Of a stretch of DNA of 8,870 bases, positions 1-7,070 are shown in pieces (the first letter of the stretch is position 1; the number at the start of each line of letters is the position of its first letter). The DNA is from Chitinophagales bacterium (GTDB lineage: Bacteria > Bacteroidota > Bacteroidia > Chitinophagales > BACL12). The notes under the pieces are model-generated. The model saw only the letters and a list, made by a program, of their open reading frames with translations, searched no databases and had not been told where the DNA came from. The DNA is taken from positions 1-8,870 of the forward strand of contig JACMJP010000252.1 in NCBI GenBank assembly GCA_014380545.1, read 5' to 3'. A program made the translations under genes and the position numbers.

Positions 1-73
1 TCCAGCTTGCATTTGTATTTATGGTTGTTCCATTTAATATTTCATCACCAATTGAAAGAATTACTGCCTGCAT
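1..73 (-). CDS. cinA: CinA-family protein (competence/damage-inducible protein, nicotinamide-nucleotide amidohydrolase type), N-terminal fragment
   Basis: Reading the minus strand from the ATG at 71-73 gives 24 codons running off the window edge: MQAVILSIGDEILNG, then TTINTNASW. This matches the start of the CinA N-terminal MoCF-biosynthesis-like (COG1058) domain, in which a beta-strand leads into a GDE(I/L)L.G motif and then a (D/N)TN(S/A) motif. In the family this domain is linked to ADP-ribose pyrophosphatase activity, and a C-terminal domain, where present, deamidates nicotinamide mononucleotide in pyridine-nucleotide recycling. Only the first 24 residues are visible, so I cannot tell whether the C-terminal domain is present. 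The gene is divergent from the DUF4197 gene, with 115 bp between the start codons. The leader is A/T-rich with no Shine-Dalgarno sequence, and a TAAATTTG box lies 20 bp upstream. A molybdopterin-binding MoeA/MogA-like protein is the main alternative, but the short N-terminus and the TNAS motif favour CinA. Confidence 0.82.
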   Translation of the reverse strand, partial: MQAVILSIGDEILNGTTINTNASW

Positions 74-95
74 AAATTATTTTTTTTTGCCTGCA
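65..95. repeat. 8-bp direct repeat TGCCTGCA flanking the cinA leader
   Basis: TGCCTGCA occurs at 65-72 and again at 88-95, a period of 23 bp. Read on the minus strand it is TGCAGGCA. One copy overlaps the cinA start codon (ATGCAGGCA) and the other overlaps the last bases of the proposed -7 box. The GC-rich octamer stands out in a very A/T-rich leader. It could be an operator pair placed to block both promoter and translation start, or it could be chance; nothing else in the window supports a specific regulator. Confidence 0.4.
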
Positions 96-101
96 AATTT
101 A
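94..101 (-). promoter_or_regulatory. Putative Bacteroidota -7 promoter element for cinA
   Basis: The minus strand reads TAAATTTG here, an exact match to the Bacteroidota sigma-A -7 consensus TAnnTTTG. Transcription would start near 87, about 14 nt ahead of the cinA ATG. A good -33 TTTG is lacking at the expected distance: the nearest candidate is TTTC, only 15 bp upstream. The call therefore rests on the -7 box and its position. Confidence 0.4.
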
Positions 102-188
102 AAAGGTTGATGAGCAGAAATTTTTATTATAATTTGTATAGTAATTTCTATTTATCATTTTTGTAACTTCACAACACCAATTTCAACT

Positions 189-911
189 ATGAACCGGTTT
201 TTATTAATACTGCTTATTTCAACTATATCTGTTCAGTCCACCTGCGATCCGCAAGTAATGGAAGATGTATTAAACACTGTTACAGGTGGAACAATTACAG
301 AATCAGAGGCCGCCAACGGATTAAAAGAAGCCCTTGTCCAGGGAGCAACAAATGGTTCTGATATATTAAGTAAAGTAAATGGTTATCTGGGCAACCCAAA
401 AATAAAAATCCCTTTTCCGCCGGAAGCGCAAAAAATTGAAACAACTCTCCGTGACCTTGGCTTAAATAAAATGTGTGATGATGTTATCAATTCAATCAAT
501 CATGCAGCAGAAGATGCTGCAGTAGAAGCGAAGGCAATATTAATTACTTCTATACGGCAGATGACAGTTGCTGACGCTATGAATATTTTATTCGGAGAAA
601 ATGATGCAGCAACAGAATATTTAAAAAGAACAACTACAAGTGCATTAACTGCGAAATTCAAACCTGAAATTGATAAATCTCTAACTGAAGTAAATGCTAC
701 TAAGTATTGGAATGACGCCGTTAATTATTATAATCAGATACCGCTTGTTCAGGATCTTAATCCTGATTTATCAGGGTATGTAACTTCAAAAGCATTAGAT
801 GGATTATTTTATATGATAGAACAGGAAGAATTAAAAATACGACTTGATCCCGGTGCAAGGTTGGCAGAAATTGTAAAAAAAGTATTTGGTTATTATGATG
901 CTAATAAATAA
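189..911 (+). CDS. DUF4197 domain-containing exported protein
   Basis: The 240-residue product has a hydrophobic N-terminus (about residues 4-18) followed by Cys19, and then one DUF4197 domain from about residue 36 to 236. Landmarks match that family as I know it: GLKEAL at 45-50 and a following LSKVNGYLGN segment, KIKIPFPPEA at 71-80, LRDLG at 87-91, a helical AAEDAAVEAKAI stretch near 106-117, MTVADAMNIL at 125-134, AATEYL at 140-145, and near the end YVTSKALDGLF at 197-207 with EEL.IRLDPGAR at 213-224. The function of the family is unknown; it is mostly helical and periplasmic or membrane-anchored. The sequence before Cys19 (VQST) is a poor lipobox, so a lipoprotein is possible but unproven. 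The start is the only ATG ahead of the signal sequence. A TATAATTTG stretch at 128-136 sits where a promoter could lie, but its spacing does not fit TAnnTTTG. There is no strong terminator in the 152 bp before the SusC gene, so read-through is possible. Confidence 0.85.
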   Translation: MNRFLLILLISTISVQSTCDPQVMEDVLNTVTGGTITESEAANGLKEALVQGATNGSDILSKVNGYLGNPKIKIPFPPEAQKIETTLRDLGLNKMCDDVINSINHAAEDAAVEAKAILITSIRQMTVADAMNILFGENDAATEYLKRTTTSALTAKFKPEIDKSLTEVNATKYWNDAVNYYNQIPLVQDLNPDLSGYVTSKALDGLFYMIEQEELKIRLDPGARLAEIVKKVFGYYDANK

Positions 912-977
912 GCACATATAATGCAATGTTGATAACAAGTTTATATTTTAAATTGTTAAAGTTAAAGTTTCTGATCT

Positions 978-1009
978 TTTCAGAGTTTTATTAAAAAGTG
1001 TTATTATTG
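978..1009 (+). promoter_or_regulatory. Putative promoter of the SusC-SusD unit
   Basis: TATTATTG at 1002-1009 matches five of the six fixed positions of the Bacteroidota -7 consensus TAnnTTTG. TTTC at 978-981 matches three of four positions of the -33 TTTG, with a 20-bp spacer. Transcription would start near 1016, giving a leader of about 48 nt before the ATG at 1064. The rest of the 912-1063 gap is A/T-rich, with only a weak imperfect hairpin around 932-956 and no operator I can recognise. Confidence 0.4.
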
Positions 1010-1063
1010 CGTTAAATTTATTTAAACCTTTCTATTTTTTTAAAACTTTAAAACTAAAAGTGT

Positions 1064-4000
1064 ATGAGAAAACTAGCCGCAGTCATTTTCATTACGTCGC
1101 TATGTTTTGTTGGTTTAACATATGGTCAAAACATGACCATATCCGGAACAGTAAGCTCAAGTCTTGACAATGAGTCATTACCCGGAGCAACTATAGTTGT
1201 AAAAGGTACAACTATCGGAACCGTAACAGACATAGATGGCAAATATATGTTGAGCGTTCCTCAGGGAAGCACAACATTAGAATACAGTTTTGTTGGTTAT
1301 AAAGCAAAAACTGAATCAATCAATGGCAGAATACTTATTAATGTAAGTCTCGATGAAGATGTTTTGGGACTGGAAGAATTAGTTGTTACGGCTATTGGTA
1401 TTCAAAAAGAGAAAAAAGCACTCAACTATTCTACGCAGGAAGTTGAGCCTGCACAGATCACTTCAGGGAAGAATGCAAACCTAGTAAATAACCTCAACGG
1501 TAAAGTTGCGGGGTTAGATGTAATTAGTTCTACAGGTAGCCCTGGGGGGGCTTCTTATATGACGATAAGAGGAAATCGTTCTATTTCAGGTAATAACCAG
1601 CCATTAATCGTTATTGATGGTATCCCATTCGATAACAGTCAATATAACTCAGGTAATTTTAATGATGGATTTGGTGATGGCAATAGCCAAAACAATAATT
1701 TGCTGGATGGTGTTTCATACTCTAACAGGGCTATTGATCTTAACCCGGATGATATTGCATCAGTAAACGTTCTAAAGGGCGCAGCAGCATCAGCTTTATA
1801 CGGTTCAAGAGCAGCAAATGGAGTCATAATTATAACCACTAAAAAGGGAAACCAAAATCCCGGTTCAGGTAAATCTGTAAATGTTACTTACAGTTCATCA
1901 ATCACATTTGACCAGGTAAGTAATATGCCGGGTTTACAGGAGCAATTTGCGCAGGGAAGCGGGGGTGAGTATTCACCTCCATCATCAGGAGCAAGTGGTT
2001 CATGGGGACCTAATATTGATTCTGTTTACTGGACTCAGGATTTTGATCCTGAAGATGTAGATAAAGATGATATTGATCAAAATGGAACTATTGTAGTTGG
2101 ACCTCAGCAGGATGGTTGGGTACCGTTTGAACCTTATGATAACGTTGGAACATTTTTCCAGACAGGTAAAACTTTCGAGAACAATTTAAGTTTGTCTGGT
2201 GGTACCGTAAATGATAATTATTATTTCTCCATCGGACATATGAATCAGGAAGGTATAGTTCCTTTATCAGATTTCACAAGAACAAGTGTTCGTTTATCAG
2301 GGTCAACTGCCTTGGGAAGTAAATGGAAAACTTCTGCAGGATTGAATTATTCAAAATCCGGAGGAACAAGGGCACAGCAAGGGTCAAACATATCAGGAGT
2401 TATGCTTGGTTTATTGAGAACACCGATTACTTTTGATAACTCAAACGGTTCTGATGATCCTACAGATCCTGCTGCATACATTTATGCAGATGGGACACAA
2501 AGAAATTATAGAGGTGGTGGCGGTTATGATAATCCTTACTGGACAATTAACCAAAATCCATTCGTTGATGATGTAAACAGAATGTTTGGTAATGCTGAAA
2601 TTCAATACGACCCAATATCATGGTTAAATATTACCTACCGTGCAGGTGCAGATTTTTATTCTGACAGAAGAAAACAAATTTTTGCCCTGAATTCAAGAGG
2701 ATTTCCTGCGGGACAAATAAATGATGACAACATTTTCAGTAGAGAAATCAATTCAGACCTTTTGGTTACTTTGAAAAAAGATTTTAGTGAAAAGCTGGCA
2801 GGTAGCCTCTTACTTGGTAACAATTTAAATACCCGCTATTTTCAGCAAACACATGCACAGGGTGACGGTCTTGTAATCCCTGATTATTACAATATGCAAA
2901 ATGCAGTAGGTGTACAGTTTCAGGAATATCATAGCACGATTAGAACAATAGGATATTTTGGAAATGCAGAAATGAGTTATGCAGAAATGTTATACCTTGC
3001 TGTCTCCGGTCGCTATGATAAATCTTCAACATTCTTTAATGGAGATAAAGGATTCTTTTATCCTTCGGTAAGTCTTGGACTTATTATTACTGAAGTTCTC
3101 GGTATTGCAGATAATAAAATTCTTCCTTATGCTAAACTAAGGGCTTCTTATTCTGAAGTAGGAACACAACCCGGACCTTATTTAACTACCACAACCTATA
3201 CATCGGGGTTTTATGGTGATGGCTGGATAACCGGAGTAACTTTCCCATATCTGGGATTAGCCGGATTCCAACAAGGTGATGTATTAGGAAACCCTGATCT
3301 GGGTCCTGAGAATACTAAATCGCTTGAGTTTGGAGCAGATCTAAGATTTCTAAATAATAGAATTGGATTAGACTTTACATATTATGATGCAACATCAGTT
3401 GATCAGATAATAGGTGTTCCTATAGCAGCTTCATCAGGTTATTTACAGCAAACGTTAAATGCTGCTGAAGTTGAAAATAAAGGTATAGAGGTGGCATTTA
3501 ATGCAACTCCAATTAAAAGGAAAGACTTTTCGTGGGACTTTTTACTGAACTTCAGCCATAATGAAAATATTGTAAACTCATTAGCTGAAGGTATTGATGC
3601 AATAACTTTAAGTGGTTTTGAAGGTTCTCTTATTGCTGTTCTTCCGGGAGAATCATACGGCGTTATCTATGGGTCACAATGGGTTCATGATGCTGATGGA
3701 AATATTTTGCTTGCAGATGCTGCAGCCGTACAAGACGCATTTGACGGGGGTGTGAATGCCGGGTATGTTTATATTGTTGACATTGATGGAGATGGTGAAC
3801 TAGATCCTGAAGATATAGACGCAAGCGTAGGATATCCTATGTTTGATGTTGAACAAGGCATTTTAGGCGACCCGAACCCAGACTATATTGCAAGTTTGAT
3901 AAATACATTTACTTATAAAGGATTATCTCTAAGTTTTCAATTTGACCAGCGTAAAGGCGGTGATATGTGGAATGGAACAAGAGGAGCCTTAGACTTTTTT

Positions 4001-4438
4001 GGAAGAAGTGAATTTTCAGGAGACAACAGAGATCAGGATGTAGGATTTGCCGGCACTTACGGACATCTTAATGATGACTTTACAGTAGCTACCTCAGGTG
4101 ATGGAAGTGATAATACATTCTTATTTGACCAAAATTGGGCACAGGGCGGTTTTGGAAGTGGATTCACAGGACCTACGGAACTATTTATAGAAGACGCATC
4201 TTTTATAAGATTAAGAGAAGTAAATATTTCTTATACTTTTGCTTCTAAAATACTTGAAAAATCACCTATTTCTTCGTTAACAGTTGGTGCTTCAGCCCGT
4301 AATCTCTGGATTAGTACAGATTATACAGGCGTTGACCCTGAAACAAGTCTTGTAGGAGCGCAGTCTTCTCAGGGACTTGATTATTTTAATAATCCAGGAA
4401 CAAAAAGTTATGGGTTTAATTTAAAAGTATCATTCTAA
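1064..4438 (+). CDS. SusC/RagA family TonB-linked outer membrane transporter
   Basis: This 1124-residue protein is a TonB-dependent outer-membrane barrel that imports a bound ligand with a SusD partner. In order: a signal peptide (residues 1-21, cleavage likely after TYG); a carboxypeptidase-D regulatory-like domain at about 25-98, with the family pattern of LPGATIVVKGTTIGTVTDIDG (39-59) and YSFVGYK (74-80); a TonB-box-like segment EELVVTAIG (104-112); a plug domain at about 115-262, with QPLIVIDGIPFD (179-190) and the typical YGSRAANGVIIITTKKG (246-262); then beta-barrel sequence to a C-terminal strand ending in Phe. An extracellular-loop segment at 906-917 has the acidic DxDxDGxxD pattern of calcium-binding loops. 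The length is normal to slightly long for SusC. The 27-bp gap to the SusD gene indicates one transcript. No sigma/anti-sigma genes are adjacent and there is no N-terminal signalling extension, so regulation by a trans-envelope sigma circuit is not indicated. The substrate cannot be predicted from this sequence. Confidence 0.96.
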   Translation: MRKLAAVIFITSLCFVGLTYGQNMTISGTVSSSLDNESLPGATIVVKGTTIGTVTDIDGKYMLSVPQGSTTLEYSFVGYKAKTESINGRILINVSLDEDVLGLEELVVTAIGIQKEKKALNYSTQEVEPAQITSGKNANLVNNLNGKVAGLDVISSTGSPGGASYMTIRGNRSISGNNQPLIVIDGIPFDNSQYNSGNFNDGFGDGNSQNNNLLDGVSYSNRAIDLNPDDIASVNVLKGAAASALYGSRAANGVIIITTKKGNQNPGSGKSVNVTYSSSITFDQVSNMPGLQEQFAQGSGGEYSPPSSGASGSWGPNIDSVYWTQDFDPEDVDKDDIDQNGTIVVGPQQDGWVPFEPYDNVGTFFQTGKTFENNLSLSGGTVNDNYYFSIGHMNQEGIVPLSDFTRTSVRLSGSTALGSKWKTSAGLNYSKSGGTRAQQGSNISGVMLGLLRTPITFDNSNGSDDPTDPAAYIYADGTQRNYRGGGGYDNPYWTINQNPFVDDVNRMFGNAEIQYDPISWLNITYRAGADFYSDRRKQIFALNSRGFPAGQINDDNIFSREINSDLLVTLKKDFSEKLAGSLLLGNNLNTRYFQQTHAQGDGLVIPDYYNMQNAVGVQFQEYHSTIRTIGYFGNAEMSYAEMLYLAVSGRYDKSSTFFNGDKGFFYPSVSLGLIITEVLGIADNKILPYAKLRASYSEVGTQPGPYLTTTTYTSGFYGDGWITGVTFPYLGLAGFQQGDVLGNPDLGPENTKSLEFGADLRFLNNRIGLDFTYYDATSVDQIIGVPIAASSGYLQQTLNAAEVENKGIEVAFNATPIKRKDFSWDFLLNFSHNENIVNSLAEGIDAITLSGFEGSLIAVLPGESYGVIYGSQWVHDADGNILLADAAAVQDAFDGGVNAGYVYIVDIDGDGELDPEDIDASVGYPMFDVEQGILGDPNPDYIASLINTFTYKGLSLSFQFDQRKGGDMWNGTRGALDFFGRSEFSGDNRDQDVGFAGTYGHLNDDFTVATSGDGSDNTFLFDQNWAQGGFGSGFTGPTELFIEDASFIRLREVNISYTFASKILEKSPISSLTVGASARNLWISTDYTGVDPETSLVGAQSSQGLDYFNNPGTKSYGFNLKVSF

Positions 4439-4465
4439 TATTTCATAACCGTTAAAATAGATGAA

Positions 4466-5842
4466 ATGAAAAAGTATAATTTAATTTTCTCAATAATAAC
4501 AGCAGCAACCATTGTATTATCAACTGGTGGCTGTAAACAAGGGTTTCTGGAGGGATATGATGTTGATCCAAATAACCCTGTAAATGTTAGTCCTGACCTC
4601 ATTCTTACTACATCTGAAGTTGCCACTGCTACAGTATACGGCGGTGATTATGCAAGATATAGCGATATGTGGATGCAGCATCAGGCAGGAACAGATCGGC
4701 AGTTTAGTTCAATTGGTCAATATGTGATAACGGAATCTGACGTAGACAATACCTGGCGGTTTAATGCTTATGGCGGTGGTATGATTGACCTTTATACTCT
4801 TATTCAGGAGGAGACAGAAAATGGAAACTTCGCATATGTTGGCGTTGCAAAAATTCTAATGGCAGCAAATCTTGGATTATTAACAGATGGTTTTGGTGAT
4901 ATTCCATACAGTCAGGCGTTTCAGGGAGCTGATGATATTTCTCCGGCATTTGATAGTCAGGAAAGTATTTACAATGCTATACTTGATCTATTAACGACAG
5001 CTCATACTGATCTGGATGCGGACAGCCCGTTGTCACCCGGTGATGACGATATTGTGTTTGGCGGGGATGTAGATTTATGGCATGGTTCAGCAAATGCATT
5101 GAAAGCAAGATATCTTTTGCATCTTGCTAATCGCACTAATGATTATGCGGCTGTATTAGCAGCCATTGATGCAGGAGGTATTGCAGACAATTCGGGTGAT
5201 ATGCAAGTGCCATTCGGCGATCTTGTTAATGAACAGAACCTTTGGTTTCAATTTTATGAACAAAGATCAGGTTACCTAAGCATGGGAGCATTCCTTATAG
5301 ATCTTATGAATGATCTGAGTGACCCAAGATTGCCTGCATATGCTACATTAAATGACGGAGGTATATATAATGGTGCTGAACCCGGTGAAGCTTTCACCAG
5401 TGAATTTTCAGTCATTGGTCTATTCTATGGTTCTGCAAATTCACCGATTCCCATTATCACATATGCAGAACAAAAATTCATTGAGGCAGAAGCTGCTTTC
5501 GAAACTGGGGATGATGCCCGTGCAGCATCAGCACACAATGAAGGAGTAGCTGCTTCTCTTGATAAAGTTGGAGTAACAGATGCTGCTTATATTGCTGCCA
5601 ACGGAAGCGAAACAGCCGGAACCATAAGTTTGGAAAAAATTATGGAACAAAAGTATATTGCGCTGTTCACTCAATTTGAATCATGGACCGACTACAGAAG
5701 AACAGGATTTCCGGCAATCACTCCTGCTGCAGGTCAGGTACCACTTCGTTTCCCATATCCATCATCAGAAAGATTGTATAACGGATCTAATGTTCCGGCT
5801 GGGGGAACTATAAGTTCTGCTCTTTGGTGGGATGTTGATTAA
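4466..5842 (+). CDS. SusD/RagB family outer membrane lipoprotein (SusD-like_2 type)
   Basis: This 458-residue protein is the likely ligand-capturing lid of the SusC transporter encoded 27 bp upstream. Residues 1-22 form a lipoprotein-like signal ending LSTGG before Cys23, with Thr at -3 instead of the usual Leu or Val. The mature start (FLEGYDVDPNNPVNVSPDLIL, beginning at residue 27) and the YSDMWMQHQAGTDRQF block (65-80) resemble the SusD-like_2 branch rather than classical starch-type SusD. Helical TPR-like regions follow: VAKILMAANLGLLTDGFGDIPYSQAF (about 127-152), AEQKFIEAEAAFETGDDARA (334-353), and EKIMEQKYIALFTQFESWTDYRRTG (390-414). The EQKYIAL..Q..E.W.DYRRTG region is a common SusD C-terminal signature. 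The start at 4466 is chosen because the ATG five bases earlier is out of frame and closes after two codons. The gene ends 22 bp before a strong terminator. The ligand is unknown. Confidence 0.94.
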   Translation: MKKYNLIFSIITAATIVLSTGGCKQGFLEGYDVDPNNPVNVSPDLILTTSEVATATVYGGDYARYSDMWMQHQAGTDRQFSSIGQYVITESDVDNTWRFNAYGGGMIDLYTLIQEETENGNFAYVGVAKILMAANLGLLTDGFGDIPYSQAFQGADDISPAFDSQESIYNAILDLLTTAHTDLDADSPLSPGDDDIVFGGDVDLWHGSANALKARYLLHLANRTNDYAAVLAAIDAGGIADNSGDMQVPFGDLVNEQNLWFQFYEQRSGYLSMGAFLIDLMNDLSDPRLPAYATLNDGGIYNGAEPGEAFTSEFSVIGLFYGSANSPIPIITYAEQKFIEAEAAFETGDDARAASAHNEGVAASLDKVGVTDAAYIAANGSETAGTISLEKIMEQKYIALFTQFESWTDYRRTGFPAITPAAGQVPLRFPYPSSERLYNGSNVPAGGTISSALWWDVD

Positions 5843-5864
5843 TAAATTTTAAATAAATAATATT

Positions 5865-5893
5865 AAAAGGAGGTTATTTAATAACCTCCTTTT
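5865..5893. terminator. Bidirectional intrinsic terminator between convergent genes
   Basis: A perfect 13-bp stem (arms 5865-5877 and 5881-5893) with a 3-nt TTA loop has AAAAGGAGGTTAT as its 5' arm. On the plus strand it ends in a run of seven T (5890-5896), so it should stop SusC-SusD transcription 22 bp after the SusD stop. On the minus strand the opposing gene's stop codon (5895-5897) lies one base from the stem and the arm ends in TTTT, so the same hairpin probably serves that gene too. The AAGGAGG in the stem looks like a ribosome binding site, but no start codon follows it. Confidence 0.9.
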
Positions 5894-5894
5894 T

Positions 5895-7070
5895 TTATTT
5901 TAATTTGTAGAATTCATATTTATTTGGAATTACATTATACATTATCAGTTCATTATTCAGTTCAAAGTCAAGAATAATTGATGATGTTACTTCTAAAGAT
6001 TCACCCATGAAAAATGCTTTTAATTTTCCGTAATTGTCTGTGTAGACAATTGTATTCTTATCTGCTCTTATTTTTTTCGGTGTGTAAGATTCAATTAAAT
6101 AATCTTCACCATCGTAAAACACATGAAAAAAATTATTATCATCAACCCACCAGATCATATTATCAATAACATCGTATTGTTTTGGAACTGAAGAATAATA
6201 TTCGTTGCTTATTCCCTTATAAAAAATATTGAACCTTTCTTCGTCATCAATAAATGCTACAATATCATCTCCGGTTTTAAATAGTGGTGTTAAATTATCT
6301 TCAGCTACCACAATTTGCGCATCGCAAAAGGTATTATAATCCATCCGGAATACAGTTTCATCATTTGAACAATAAATTTCAGATGCATTATACATTTCAT
6401 ACACTTTACCACTCCAAAAAATTTTAAAATACCTGTAGTTATCAATATAGCTTACTGTACTGGATGCACATTGCACGGTATAAGGTGGATTATTATCTAT
6501 TGTAAGTTTTTCATTCTGATAAAATATTTTAAAAAAACTCTGATCATCCACATATGCAACAATATTTTTCCCGGCTCTTATATATTTTACAGGATGCTGT
6601 TCCAGCTCAACGAATTTATCTTTCCAATAAACAAAAAAGTAATTTGCATAATCGTGCATTGCAGCAATGCTATCAGAAAATGCATACGGGTTATTTTGTA
6701 TGAAACCGAGTGTTTCTTTTTTCTTTCCATCATATAAAGAAAAATTATAACCGAAACTATAATATAAATAATGATCGGTATTTAAATAAAACCTGGGGTT
6801 TGAAATTTCAAGGTCAGTTACCTGGTGGTTGCTGTAATATTTAAGTTCACCACTGCTGTTCATATAAGCTATACTATTTTGTTTAAACTGAACCGATTGT
6901 ATTTTCTGGTGTTCAAGATGAACACTTCTGTCTGTGTCATACACATAGAAATTTCCGTGGAAATCGGAATACCCAAGCATATTTTGCGCATTTGCCCTAT
7001 TATTTAAGAAACATAAACATATCCATATTGAAATATAAATTAAATTAAAATTTACAGTTAGAAATTTCAT
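5895..7070 (-). CDS. Exported hypothetical protein of about eleven 35-residue beta-rich repeats
   Basis: I do not recognise this family. The 391-residue product has a signal peptide (residues 1-28: MKF, a hydrophobic stretch to about 22, then NRANA with likely cleavage before Gln29). The rest is a regular repeat with the core x-aromatic-x-D-(D/N)-x5-(I/V/A)-F-aromatic-x-G. Clear copies are AYVDDQSFFKIFYQN, SYIDNYRYFKIFWSG, AFIDDEERFNIFYKG, WWVDDNNFFHVFYDG and VYTDNYGKLKAFFMG. The aligned aromatic position recurs at residues 34, 69, 103, 137, 173, 208, 242, 273, 308, 343 and 378; Ala137 and Arg242 replace it in two weaker copies. The alternating hydrophobic pattern suggests beta-strands, perhaps a propeller; that fold is inference. 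No catalytic motif or C-terminal sorting domain is visible. An in-frame ATG at 7094 would add eight residues (MPRVKISS). I prefer 7070 because it gives a standard Met-Lys signal peptide and leaves room for promoters. A weak promoter candidate is CAAA at 7170-7173 (TTTG on minus), 21 bp, then TACATTAT at 7141-7148. The gene converges on SusD and is divergent from the hydrolase gene. Confidence 0.85.
   Translation of the reverse strand: MKFLTVNFNLIYISIWICLCFLNNRANAQNMLGYSDFHGNFYVYDTDRSVHLEHQKIQSVQFKQNSIAYMNSSGELKYYSNHQVTDLEISNPRFYLNTDHYLYYSFGYNFSLYDGKKKETLGFIQNNPYAFSDSIAAMHDYANYFFVYWKDKFVELEQHPVKYIRAGKNIVAYVDDQSFFKIFYQNEKLTIDNNPPYTVQCASSTVSYIDNYRYFKIFWSGKVYEMYNASEIYCSNDETVFRMDYNTFCDAQIVVAEDNLTPLFKTGDDIVAFIDDEERFNIFYKGISNEYYSSVPKQYDVIDNMIWWVDDNNFFHVFYDGEDYLIESYTPKKIRADKNTIVYTDNYGKLKAFFMGESLEVTSSIILDFELNNELIMYNVIPNKYEFYKLK
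5898..6980 (-). repeat. Tandem 35-residue protein repeats (11 units)
   Basis: This is the coding stretch holding the repeats of the exported protein. Spacings between the aligned aromatic positions are 35, 34, 34, 36, 35, 34, 31, 35, 35 and 35 residues. Units 5, 6, 8, 9 and 10 are close matches. Units 1-4 are diverged but keep the phase. Unit 7 has lost the F-aromatic-x-G part and is about four residues short. Unit 11 is a half unit ending at the C-terminus. The repeats are diverged at DNA level, so this is an old duplication with no sign of recent expansion. Confidence 0.7.

Noticed and set aside
107..133. TTGATG...TATAAT resembling an E. coli sigma-70 promoter ahead of the DUF4197 gene
   Set aside because: The spacer is only 15 bp and the Bacteroidota primary sigma factor does not use the -35/-10 consensus, so it was not listed as a feature.
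1639..1839. Minus-strand open frame of 66 codons inside the SusC plug region
   Set aside because: It is antisense to highly conserved SusC plug motifs, which account for the open frame.
5866..5873. AAAGGAGG resembling a strong Shine-Dalgarno sequence
   Set aside because: It is the 5' arm of the perfect terminator stem and no start codon with an open frame follows at a suitable distance.
6471..6737. Plus-strand open frame of 88 codons inside the repeat-protein gene
   Set aside because: The product is rich in Ile, Phe, Lys and Cys as expected from the complement of A/T-rich coding DNA, while the opposite strand has clear repeat structure and a signal peptide.
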